From assembly GCA_026014845.1 (NCBI GenBank), contig JAOZHM010000113.1, positions 1 to 5,520 on the forward strand: 5,520 nt of DNA, written 5' to 3'. Shown here piece after piece: positions 1-4,879 of the stretch. The stretch comes from Candidatus Bathyarchaeota archaeon. Lineage in GTDB: Archaea; Thermoproteota; Bathyarchaeia; Bathyarchaeales; Bathycorpusculaceae. Position 1 is the first letter of the stretch; each line of letters begins with the position of its first letter. The position numbers were made by a program, and so were the translations under genes. Below the pieces are notes generated by a model that worked only from the letters and a program-made list of their open reading frames with translations, did no database searches and had not been told where the DNA came from.

Positions 1-91
1 ATACAAACGTAGTTGTGCGATCCGGGGCCCGATCCTCAACTGGATGGTTTTCGTGTGCTGCTTTCAGGATTCCGGTTACTGCGCGCTCCAC
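1..91 (-). CDS. Partial hypothetical protein, N-terminus only (runs off left edge)
   Basis: An open frame runs leftwards from GTG at 91 to the window edge without a stop (30 codons). It begins VERAVTGILKAAHENHPVED and continues with a charged, proline-containing stretch. I do not recognise the family. An in-frame TTG at 100 is an alternative start; the frame is closed by TAA at 113-115. GTG 91 is preferred because it lies about 25 bp from the centre of the TATA-like box at 111-120, which would give a leaderless mRNA; a TGAGG also sits three bases upstream of it. The first 40 bp have an imperfect inverted copy at 1151-1190. The protein-like composition supports coding, but only 30 residues are visible. 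Confidence 0.5.
   Translation of the reverse strand, partial: MERAVTGILKAAHENHPVEDRAPDRTTTFV
52..91 (-). repeat. Imperfect inverted repeat, left arm (right arm 1151-1190)
   Basis: Read on the minus strand from 91 to 52, this 40-bp stretch matches the plus strand at 1151-1190 at 29 of 40 positions by my hand alignment, without gaps. The shared core is CCGGAATC, with GCAGC further on and a CG-rich block before it. Both arms translate in the same frame to V-x-R-A-x-x-G-I-x-x-A-A. The arms are about 1.06 kb apart and point towards each other's complement, so they could be ends of an element or two copies of one gene start. Confidence 0.4.
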
Positions 92-110
92 TAGCCTCAA
101 AGTGGGTAAG

Positions 111-120
111 ATTTAAATTT
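111..120. promoter_or_regulatory. Shared TATA-like box of a divergent gene pair
   Basis: ATTTAAATTT has a symmetrical TTTAAA core and can be read as a TATA box on both strands. A start 25-27 bp downstream falls near 141-143 on the plus strand, just before TTG 146/ATG 152, and near 88-91 on the minus strand, at GTG 91. The two genes would then be driven by the same or overlapping TBP sites, with orientation set by flanking BRE-like bases that I cannot resolve. Position and composition are seen; use in both directions is inferred. Confidence 0.45.
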
Positions 121-151
121 CATTGTGAAAGTATGGGCTGATTGATTGAAA

Positions 152-508
152 ATGTCGGTAATGACTAGGATTGCTGAAAAAATTCCGAGCTTTCCTCATC
201 CTTTAAGGACTCCTTCAGGTAAACAGTTCAAAATAACCCATATTGATAGTGAAAAAGTTCTAATAGAAACTGGTAGAACGCCCTCTATAATCAAAATACC
301 AGCTTCGGCTCTTGAGGAAGCACCGAATTTTCTAAGAGGAAAGGGTTGGATAAGTATCGGGCCTGTCCAAGAAAATTCTGATGAGCTGTCTCTTGACGCC
401 TTGGGGCGTTCTCGCGCTCCGTATGTAGCACCATTACTGGAGTTAGCCGAGATTGCTGAAATTGATAGAAGTCGTCCAGCAAAGATACGGTTAAAGGCTT
501 CTGACTAA
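152..508 (+). CDS. Hypothetical protein, 119 aa
   Basis: The plus-strand frame from ATG 152 encodes 119 residues. TTG at 146 would add two residues; ATG is preferred as the stronger codon, and the TATA-like box at 111-120 predicts a transcript starting around 141-143, so the leader is very short or absent. The protein is soluble-looking, with no signal peptide or membrane segment. Visible blocks are a Lys/Pro-rich start (PSFPHPLRTPSGKQF), an Ile/Thr-rich middle that looks like beta strands, a conserved-looking FLRGKGWISIG at about residues 60-70, and a final helix-strand unit (YVAPLLELAEIAEI, then PAKIRLK). That last part resembles a small winged-helix-like end, but I cannot name a family. 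No function is proposed. It is the only convincing plus-strand gene in the window. Confidence 0.6.
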   Translation: MSVMTRIAEKIPSFPHPLRTPSGKQFKITHIDSEKVLIETGRTPSIIKIPASALEEAPNFLRGKGWISIGPVQENSDELSLDALGRSRAPYVAPLLELAEIAEIDRSRPAKIRLKASD

Positions 509-518
509 TCACGTGATG

Positions 519-529
519 AAAACAAGCCT
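519..529 (+). repeat. Short direct repeat, copy 1 (copy 2 at 661-671)
   Basis: AAAACAAGCCT occurs exactly at 519-529 and 661-671. Both copies are followed by CAT and TTA/TCAG-like bases with small gaps, so the similarity goes slightly beyond the 11 exact bases. The spacing is 142 bp. It could be a duplicated insertion target, a binding site pair, or chance. Confidence 0.25.
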
Positions 530-622
530 TCTCATAGCTTATTCAGCACTGTTATTAGCGCGAGCATGCTGGAAAAATAGGGGGGGTATCCGCTATTGGT
601 TGAAAAACTCTGCAATAGGACG

Positions 623-628
623 TTTTTT
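623..628 (+). terminator. Possible poly-T terminator
   Basis: A run of six T residues on the plus strand lies about 115 bp downstream of the stop of the 119-aa gene. Archaeal RNA polymerase can terminate on short U-runs without a hairpin. No stable hairpin precedes it, and six T is a modest signal. Confidence 0.22.
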
Positions 629-730
629 CTGAGCCTAGCCCAGCTGAAAGTGTAATTTGTAAAACAAGCCTCATTAATCAGTCTAATTTATTTGATATTG
701 GAGATTTGGAGAAGTCAGTTTGTGATTATC

Positions 731-1009
731 CTACTCTTTGCTGTGTTCTAAAGTTCTGTTTTCACTCTTTGCAACGTCTTTTGTTCTTGAAAACGCTTTT
801 TTTATTCCTACGTGGACTGTTAAGGCTGTAAAAATAGTTATTCCGGCTATGAGGAAGGAGGCAGCATAGGCTACGAGTTGTTTGCTCAGAGTTTCATCGA
901 GTGTTTGGAAGGAAAGGAAGGCTAGATAGAAGGAGAGGGAAATGCAAATCATTATGAAAATGAGGGCGGCGGCTTCAATTTTCCAGTGGATGATGTCTTT
1001 TTGTGTCAA
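731..1009 (-). CDS. Small two-helix integral membrane protein, 92 aa
   Basis: The frame starts at TTG 1009; an in-frame TAA four codons upstream means little extension is possible, and the next start would be an internal ATG inside the first membrane segment. The protein has a short polar N-terminus (MTQKDIIHWKIE), a first hydrophobic segment at about residues 13-33, a polar loop (QTLDETLSKQ), a second hydrophobic segment at about 45-69, and a basic then acidic cytoplasmic-looking tail (KKAFSRTKDVAK and onward). The Lys/Arg after helix two suggests both ends are inside. It has no catalytic motif and I do not recognise the family. It appears monocistronic. Two well-formed helices and the charge pattern make it a probable real gene, but a function cannot be assigned. 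Confidence 0.55.
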   Translation of the reverse strand: MTQKDIIHWKIEAAALIFIMICISLSFYLAFLSFQTLDETLSKQLVAYAASFLIAGITIFTALTVHVGIKKAFSRTKDVAKSENRTLEHSKE

Positions 1010-1051
1010 AGCTTAGACCGAGGATTATTCTGTTTACGATTCGAAAAAAGC

Positions 1052-1065
1052 TTATGAATTCATAA
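1052..1065. promoter_or_regulatory. 14-bp perfect palindrome upstream of the membrane-protein gene
   Basis: TTATGAATTCATAA reads the same on both strands and lies 43 bp upstream of the TTG start at 1009. The minus-strand reading contains a weak TATA-like TTCATAAG about 40 bp before the start codon. It could be an operator or part of the promoter; this position is the only support. Confidence 0.28.
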
Positions 1066-1150
1066 TTCTAATTGATGGTCAACTTTTCGGAATCACAGGT
1101 AACCTTGTCTCATTCAAGCGTGTCAGTTTTGTGCTATCATATAGTATAGG

Positions 1151-1273
1151 GTTTCGCGCGCGCTACCCGGAATCTTTGAAGCAGCCTACGTTGCCACCCG
1201 CAAAGCCGTCACTTTTTTCACCTCAGCCTTTCCTTCACCCAAGATTCAGAACATTTTTGAGAAATCATCGTAG
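1151..1273 (+). pseudogene. Possible relic of a gene related to the left-edge gene
   Basis: From 1151 the plus strand reads VSRALPGIFEAAY and stays open for 40 codons to TAG at 1271. The first 13 residues match the start of the left-edge protein (VERAVTGILKAAH). The position of its GTG start is GTT here, no other start exists after an upstream TAG, and similarity stops after 40 bp. The last bases overlap the 3' end of the RelE-like gene on the other strand. I infer a dead, truncated copy; a chance match or an inverted repeat of other origin is possible. Confidence 0.25.
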
Positions 1274-1515
1274 ACCTTCTTTCTGTGTCCTATAAACAAC
1301 ACAACCACCTGATTCTTGCCCCTGTCAACTTCATAAATCACACGGTAATCACCGACCCTGAGACTCCAAAAATCAGAATACTTCAAACGCTTCCCAACCC
1401 TTTCCCGACGATTTCTTAATTCCCTCAATTCCTCAATTATCCCTAACCTTGTTGATTTCTCAATCTTCTCCAGCGCCTTAGCAGCTTTCGGATGCAGAAC
1501 TACAGCAAAAACCAC
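1246..1515 (-). CDS. RelE/ParE-superfamily toxin, 89 aa
   Basis: This is a type II toxin of the RelE/ParE fold. RelE members cut mRNA at the ribosomal A site; ParE members poison DNA gyrase. The sequence shows the family layout: an N-terminal strand (VFAVVLHPKAAKALEKI) leading into two helices with many Lys/Arg (about residues 9-40), then GKRLKYSDFW, the hallmark RVGDYRVIYEV at 53-63, and a last strand with IGHRKKVYDDF at 75-85. Arg53, Arg58, His77, Arg78, Lys79 and Tyr82 are candidates for RNA contact, so I favour a RelE-type mRNA interferase over ParE. Length is typical. GTG 1515 shares its G with the antitoxin stop (TAGTG), and GAGG lies seven bases upstream, so translation is coupled to the antitoxin. 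The C-terminus is complete. Confidence 0.9.
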   Translation of the reverse strand: MVFAVVLHPKAAKALEKIEKSTRLGIIEELRELRNRRERVGKRLKYSDFWSLRVGDYRVIYEVDRGKNQVVVLFIGHRKKVYDDFSKMF

Positions 1516-1733
1516 TACAATTCCTCTAGAGAAACAAGAACCTCAGGACGCTTCTTCGCCTCTTCGCTCCGTTCCACCAACATCCTAAAGAACTCACGCG
1601 TTTTTTCCCGTTCTTCATAAAGGCTTATCATAGTCTTTATCGCATCGCTTCGACTCTTAAACCGCCCCTCCGCCACCCACCTATCTATCTGCTCAAGCAT
1701 CTTTTCAGATAACCTAAGCTGAACCTGAACCAT
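1515..1733 (-). CDS. CopG/ribbon-helix-helix antitoxin, 72 aa
   Basis: This is the cognate antitoxin and probable transcriptional repressor of the RelE-like toxin encoded directly after it. The N-terminus (VQVQLRLSEKMLEQIDRWV) is the DNA-binding ribbon followed by helix one; helix two covers about residues 28-41 (SRSDAIKTMISLYE). The remainder is a long charged helix (EREKTREFFRMLVERSEEAKKR) and an acidic end that would wrap the toxin. ATG 1733 is chosen because it starts exactly at the ribbon strand; a TTG at 1751 would add six residues but lies inside the operator. The predicted leader is about 11 nt. Antitoxin-first order and the one-base overlap with the toxin are typical of this class. 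Confidence 0.85.
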   Translation of the reverse strand: MVQVQLRLSEKMLEQIDRWVAEGRFKSRSDAIKTMISLYEEREKTREFFRMLVERSEEAKKRPEVLVSLEEL

Positions 1734-1743
1734 CAAACTCGCC

Positions 1744-1761
1744 GTAAACAATACTGTTTAC
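1744..1761. promoter_or_regulatory. Predicted operator of the antitoxin-toxin operon
   Basis: GTAAACAATACTGTTTAC is a perfect inverted repeat with 7-bp arms (GTAAACA/TGTTTAC) around a 4-bp centre. It covers the predicted transcription start and the bases just upstream, between the TATA-like box and the ATG at 1733. Ribbon-helix-helix antitoxins bind such dyads as dimers of dimers. Binding here would block preinitiation complex assembly. The repeat is seen; its use as operator is inferred. Confidence 0.7.
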
Positions 1762-1767
1762 AAAACA

Positions 1768-1774
1768 CTTAAAC
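1768..1774 (-). promoter_or_regulatory. TATA-like box of the antitoxin-toxin operon
   Basis: The minus strand reads GTTTAAG here, centred about 27 bp before the predicted start at about 1744. It lies in the gap between the nucleotidyltransferase stop (1788) and the antitoxin, so the RelE-type module has its own promoter. Confidence 0.45.
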
Positions 1775-1787
1775 ATTTTGCTCCTGC

Positions 1788-2342
1788 CTAACTGGGTGAA
1801 CTACCAACTATCTCCTCAAGTATAGCCACCGTATTGTTCCTTCCTGCCATCTCCTTAACAGTTTCCATGTCAACCTTTGTGAATCTCAAAATCGCTCTCA
1901 CATCGTCCTCATCCTTCAAAGTCCTCTCCCTCGGAACAGTCGCCTTAATCATCCGCAGTTTAGCCGAAATCAAATCCTCAGGCGTCTGATAAAAAGTCGG
2001 CAACCCCAAAACAACTCCAGCCCTTTTCTCAAGTTTGCCACTGGAAAATATAACATCAACACTATACGGCGACTTACTATCCTCAAAAGTAGCTATTCTG
2101 TAACCAGACATGAGCGCCGCGTCAATTCTCTTCTCATCAACCAGCAACCCAGCCTGCTTCAAAGCCAAAACAAGCTTACTCCGAGCTTCCTCGCGAGAAA
2201 CCCTAACCAGAACATCCACATCCATCGTAGTCCGAGGCACACCATAATAACTCGCCGCCAAAGCCCCAGTAAACATATAGTCTAACCCAAAAGCACCAAA
2301 ACTCTCAACAACCCTCTTGACCAAATCGAAAAATGCTTCCAC
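1788..2342 (-). CDS. Nucleotidyltransferase-fold protein, AbiEii-like, 184 aa
   Basis: This is a polymerase-beta-type nucleotidyltransferase of the small stand-alone kind found in toxin-antitoxin-like pairs. The N-terminus has a helix, then the nucleotide-binding GALAASYYG at residues 26-34 followed by the metal-binding TMDVDVLV at 39-46 (Asp41 and Asp43). A third candidate acidic residue is Asp96 in YSVDVIF. Further family marks are the TPEDLISAKLRM at about 120-131 and KDEDDVRAIL at about 143-152. All expected active-site residues are present, so it is likely active; relatives such as AbiEii and MenT transfer nucleotides to RNA or tRNA. The GTG start at 2342 lies two bases after the stop of the 66-aa gene, with GAGG seven bases upstream. 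Its substrate cannot be told; an antibiotic-modifying enzyme is less likely given its small partner. Confidence 0.82.
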   Translation of the reverse strand: MEAFFDLVKRVVESFGAFGLDYMFTGALAASYYGVPRTTMDVDVLVRVSREEARSKLVLALKQAGLLVDEKRIDAALMSGYRIATFEDSKSPYSVDVIFSSGKLEKRAGVVLGLPTFYQTPEDLISAKLRMIKATVPRERTLKDEDDVRAILRFTKVDMETVKEMAGRNNTVAILEEIVGSSPS

Positions 2343-2344
2343 CT

Positions 2345-2545
2345 CTAAACCTCATGCCCCCGCTTACGCCACCGCCTCGACCACTCAATCCTTTCCCTCA
2401 ACCGCCCAACAAGCTCTTCCTCCGTTACGTCCGGAAACTGAGCCCTAATACCCTCTGCACAAATGCGGACACAACAATCAGACATGTCAATAGCCACATT
2501 CACCTTCTCCTCAGGCCTCAGCCTTCTCACAGACACCCACACCAC
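2345..2545 (-). CDS. 66-aa putative partner (antitoxin-like) of the nucleotidyltransferase
   Basis: This is a small protein encoded directly upstream of the nucleotidyltransferase (two-base gap). A basic N-terminus (VSVRRLRPEEK) precedes two predicted helices; the first contains MSDCCVRICAEGIRAQFPDV (about residues 21-40), the second TEEELVGRLRERIEW, ending in a basic RRWRKRG. From memory, short proteins with the pattern AxxIRxxxPxxTEEEL commonly sit next to AbiEii-type nucleotidyltransferases, so a role as cognate antitoxin or regulator is likely but not proven. Three cysteines (CCxxxC) are notable. GTG 2545 fits a leaderless start from the TATA-like box at 2566-2575; GTG 2542 or 2536 are alternatives. 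Confidence 0.7.
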   Translation of the reverse strand: MVWVSVRRLRPEEKVNVAIDMSDCCVRICAEGIRAQFPDVTEEELVGRLRERIEWSRRWRKRGHEV

Positions 2546-2565
2546 ACAAATCTTAGCTCCGCTTT

Positions 2566-2575
2566 CAATTTAAAG
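2566..2575 (-). promoter_or_regulatory. TATA-like box of the 66-aa/nucleotidyltransferase operon
   Basis: The minus strand reads CTTTAAATTG, centred about 26 bp upstream of GTG 2545, predicting a leaderless transcript. It overlaps the stop codon of the preceding 59-aa gene, so the promoter lies at the very end of the tail operon. It sits inside a small inverted repeat GCTTT-N6-AAAGC (2561-2576), which might be a repressor site. Confidence 0.5.
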
Positions 2576-2749
2576 CTTCAGCCTCCTAATCAAAACCTTC
2601 ACCCTCTCCTCATCCTTCAGAAACTCCTCGATGATCGCGTTCGCCACCTGATAGATTCGCAGATCATTCAACAACGCCAATTTCCGAATTTCTCTATGCA
2701 ACTCATCCCGAATCTCAACAACGGTCCTCTTGCTCCTACCCAACCTCAA
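2570..2749 (-). CDS. Small ribbon-helix-helix DNA-binding protein, 59 aa
   Basis: This short gene has a TTG start. The protein reads MRLGRSKRTVVEIRDELHRE and goes on with IRKLALLNDLRIYQVANAII and a basic C-terminal helix. A basic tip, then a TVVEI strand (residues 9-13), a helix at about 15-26 and a second helix at about 32-45 match the ribbon-helix-helix fold (strand, ELHREIRKLA helix, turn, VANAIIEEFL helix). The TTG overlaps the hub gene's TGA by four bases (TTGA) with AAGG five bases upstream, so it is the last, translationally coupled gene of the tail operon. TTG 2743 is an alternative. It could be a transcriptional regulator of the virus or of the module that follows. The G-ending codons differ from the hub gene and resemble the nucleotidyltransferase module, hinting at a junction. 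Confidence 0.68.
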   Translation of the reverse strand: MRLGRSKRTVVEIRDELHREIRKLALLNDLRIYQVANAIIEEFLKDEERVKVLIRRLKL

Positions 2750-4377
2750 ATCAACCTTGCAATCTTATGTCTACTCAAACTGTCCGTCTTACTCCGCAAA
2801 GCATACAAGTAATCAGCAAGCAAAGGCCTTTCACGCCCAAGCTTCAAAGTCAACTCCAAAGCCTGCGTCTTACCATCAACATAGTATTCGACACTTAAGA
2901 CACGAAAATCCAAATCCACATTCTCATTCGGCAACACAACATGAATTTTGTCTGCTGACAGAATAGGCGTGTCGCCATAGTCGATTACCGTGCTCCGTAG
3001 CGTCAAGTATTCAGCTGGCTCCTTCAAGTGATTAAGCATTGCCTTAGCCCTTAACATGCATTCGTTGTCGCTGTAAAGCTCCTCATCAACCTCCACAAGC
3101 TCCCGAAGTCCATAATCACTTTGACTTGCTGTGTCCTGTTGGGTTGAGCTGTATCTTCGTCCGCCAAAGAATAAGCCGTCAACCCAGAAGCTGCCAGTTC
3201 CAGCACCAGTAAACCAGCAGTCAAAACGCACTTTCTTTATCTGTGTCCAATCGAAACCGCTTTGAGCGTCCCAAACATCCGCGTTTTCAGCTCCAACCTT
3301 AAACTGTTTCTGAAACCATTCATCAGGGCCAACATTAAAGAAGTGAGAGGCACTCTTGCCCGCAGCATCATAAAGCATTACGTTCACGTTTCCGTTGAAA
3401 CTGCTTTCACGTTGAATCCAAAAAGACAAAAGAGGATAAAGATTCGCGTTAACCTCTTTTCCACTATTCAAAGTGAATTGACAAGCTGCATAATACAGGC
3501 TTAGAGCATAAGTTTTGATGCTATATGACCCCTTAAGTTTCTTCAAAGAATCTACACTTGCCTCACCTGAAACAGCACTCCAAGAACCATCCGTTGGCGT
3601 TAGGCTTTCGGTCCAAGCATCCTTGTCAGATGGAACGCTTTTGTCAGCAGCACCGTAAACTGTTATTTTGTTCCGCACGCGATGGATGTCTTTTCGGTAC
3701 TCACTAACCTCAATCTTTTCTGAAAGACTTACAGACGATGTTTTGCTGTGGCGTGGAAAAAACTCGAATTTACCGTCTGGAGCAACACGAAAATCAAAGC
3801 CTATCACACCAGATTTATCCGCTGAACCAGCAATGTATTTCAGAATGTCAAACACAGGAGTGTTTTCATACTCCAGCTTCGTGTATGTTGTGTCCGTGTT
3901 TTCTACGAGTTCTGTGTTGTCCCTAACGTGGCTTAGGCCCACGTAATAGTCTATCAAATCTTTAATTATTTCCTCACCCTTATTGTTCTCATAAGTTTTC
4001 GTTACAACACGCCTAAATAGCCTCTCGCCCCAGCCTCTGCCACTAACCCGCACGTAATTAGCCGTAGGTGTAGACTCGTATTTGACGCTTTCAACGCGAC
4101 AAGTTATTATCTGCGGAACAGTTGTGCCCCTGCCAATGTCGATATGTCCATCCATGCCCACGTTAATCGGCGAAGTCCCATCTGGACTGTACTTCTTTTC
4201 CCAGTTCTGAAGGAGACACTCAAAACTGCTAACTTCCTTACTGCAGCCTAAATGAACTCTCAGTTCTATGATGTCTCCTTGCGGCGGAGTTACAGAACCA
4301 AAAACAACCGCAACTTTAGGAATTTCCACGCTCACGCTATTCAACGCCTCGCCTGTACATTTCCTCTTCTCCAGCAC
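2746..4377 (-). CDS. Tail hub / gpD-like baseplate protein with inserted jelly-roll domain, 543 aa
   Basis: This is probably the tail-tip hub that closes the tube and carries the adhesin (late-control-D/gp27/VgrG-like). Residues about 20-110 form a beta-rich domain (DIIELRVHLG, ITCRVESVKY, NYVRVSGRGW). Residues 120-240 carry the typical pattern of an RRVVTKTYEN segment, EEIIKDLIDYYVGL, YENTPVFDILKYIA, then FDFRVAPDGKFEFFPR and RVRNKITVYG. The hub resumes at about 418 (SQSDYGLRELVEVDEELYS, then RAKAMLNHL) and ends with a strand-rich VLSVEYYVDGKTQALELTLKLG. Between them, about 244-412, lies an extra domain with the FDWTQIKKVRF and GTGSFWVDGLFFGG signature of carbohydrate-binding-like jelly rolls. 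GTG 4377 has GGAG eight bases upstream and overlaps the tape-measure gene by 41 nt; TTG 4344, GTG 4335 and GTG 4329 are alternatives. No lysozyme or peptidase domain is seen. Confidence 0.75.
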   Translation of the reverse strand: MLEKRKCTGEALNSVSVEIPKVAVVFGSVTPPQGDIIELRVHLGCSKEVSSFECLLQNWEKKYSPDGTSPINVGMDGHIDIGRGTTVPQIITCRVESVKYESTPTANYVRVSGRGWGERLFRRVVTKTYENNKGEEIIKDLIDYYVGLSHVRDNTELVENTDTTYTKLEYENTPVFDILKYIAGSADKSGVIGFDFRVAPDGKFEFFPRHSKTSSVSLSEKIEVSEYRKDIHRVRNKITVYGAADKSVPSDKDAWTESLTPTDGSWSAVSGEASVDSLKKLKGSYSIKTYALSLYYAACQFTLNSGKEVNANLYPLLSFWIQRESSFNGNVNVMLYDAAGKSASHFFNVGPDEWFQKQFKVGAENADVWDAQSGFDWTQIKKVRFDCWFTGAGTGSFWVDGLFFGGRRYSSTQQDTASQSDYGLRELVEVDEELYSDNECMLRAKAMLNHLKEPAEYLTLRSTVIDYGDTPILSADKIHVVLPNENVDLDFRVLSVEYYVDGKTQALELTLKLGRERPLLADYLYALRSKTDSLSRHKIARLI

Positions 4378-4879
4378 GAGTTATACTCCGAGAGCGTGTA
4401 GGCAACTCAGCTGCAGCTTCATTGAAACTTTGAACGCTGGAAGTAGCAGAGTTCATGCTGTTTGCAAAACTCCACATGGCAGCGGCAGCCGCAATTATAA
4501 CAGCCACGCCAACACCAGTCAAAGCCAAAAACGTTGCATAACTAATGTTCAGAGCGTTTTGAGCAGCAGTTGCAACCCAACAGGCAGCAGCGTAAACTTT
4601 CTGAGCTAAGGCTACACCCCAGCTGGTTCTCATGAAGGCTCCCATGACACTGACAACCATCATGGAAGAATTGAAAACCCTAGCCTGCTGATCGCTGAGC
4701 AAACCAAACTGATGCGCTATGTAACCAATAGCCGTGCCAGTTGCACCCAAACCAGCAATAGCAGACCCTAACGTTTTAATTCGCACCGATAAAACTTCAG
4801 CATCCGTTCGGATTCTCGCAAACTCACCGCTTGCACGGTTGACAGCACGAATTGTTACAGCTATTTCACGAAAACTCAC
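4337..4879 (-). CDS. Short tail tape-measure-like protein, 180 aa
   Basis: The probable tape measure protein sets tail length and is the scaffold for tube assembly. The N-terminus (ITIRAVNRASGEFARIRTDAE shortened here to about residues 8-28) resembles the first helix of phage tape measures. It is followed by Gly/Ala-rich hydrophobic segments at about 36-58, 72-100 and 115-138, then a Ser/Asn-rich linker and a charged end. It is far shorter than usual for the family (commonly 600-2000 aa). GTG 4879 shares four bases (GTGA) with the stop of the gp10-like gene and has GGAGG seven bases upstream. The hub gene overlaps its end, so there is no room for a longer reading frame. An alternative is a membrane-active or holin-like protein, because of the three hydrophobic stretches, but its position favours a tape measure. 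Confidence 0.6.
   Translation of the reverse strand: MSFREIAVTIRAVNRASGEFARIRTDAEVLSVRIKTLGSAIAGLGATGTAIGYIAHQFGLLSDQQARVFNSSMMVVSVMGAFMRTSWGVALAQKVYAAACWVATAAQNALNISYATFLALTGVGVAVIIAAAAAMWSFANSMNSATSSVQSFNEAAAELPTRSRSITRAGEEEMYRRGVE

Larger units (their letters stand above)
509..730. other. Intergenic stretch with a T-run and a short direct repeat
   Basis: This lies between the convergent 119-aa gene and the membrane-protein gene. It holds a T6 run at 623-628 that could serve as an archaeal poly-T terminator for the plus-strand gene, a G7 run near 581-587, and an 11-bp direct repeat (AAAACAAGCCT at 519-529 and 661-671). Two overlapping 38-39 codon frames exist on opposite strands, but neither looks like a family I know and neither has a clear ribosome binding site. 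Nothing else is recognised. Confidence 0.3.

Noticed and set aside
1..110. GC-rich left edge considered as a tRNA or rRNA fragment
   Set aside because: No acceptor, anticodon or T-arm pairing could be found on either strand, and the minus strand reads as an open protein frame.
291..512. Minus-strand 73-codon frame
   Set aside because: It is antisense to the 119-aa gene, which has a promoter and a more protein-like sequence.
516..632. 38-codon plus-strand frame beginning MKTSLLIAYSALLLARACW
   Set aside because: It has a short hydrophobic stretch but no ribosome site, an overlapping 39-codon frame on the other strand, and no recognisable family.
1148..1170. CG-repeat block GCGCGCGC flanked by GGGT/ACCC as a hairpin terminator
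   Set aside because: The outer stem is only four pairs, there is no T-run after it, and it falls inside the 40-bp repeat that explains the similarity.
2333..2966. Plus-strand open frames rich in Pro, Asn, His and Leu
   Set aside because: They lie opposite the nucleotidyltransferase module, RHH and hub genes, and their composition is just the complement of purine-rich minus-strand coding.
3262..4609. Several plus-strand frames of 60-113 codons
   Set aside because: They are antisense to the hub and tape-measure genes, have no family resemblance, and lack ribosome sites or promoters.
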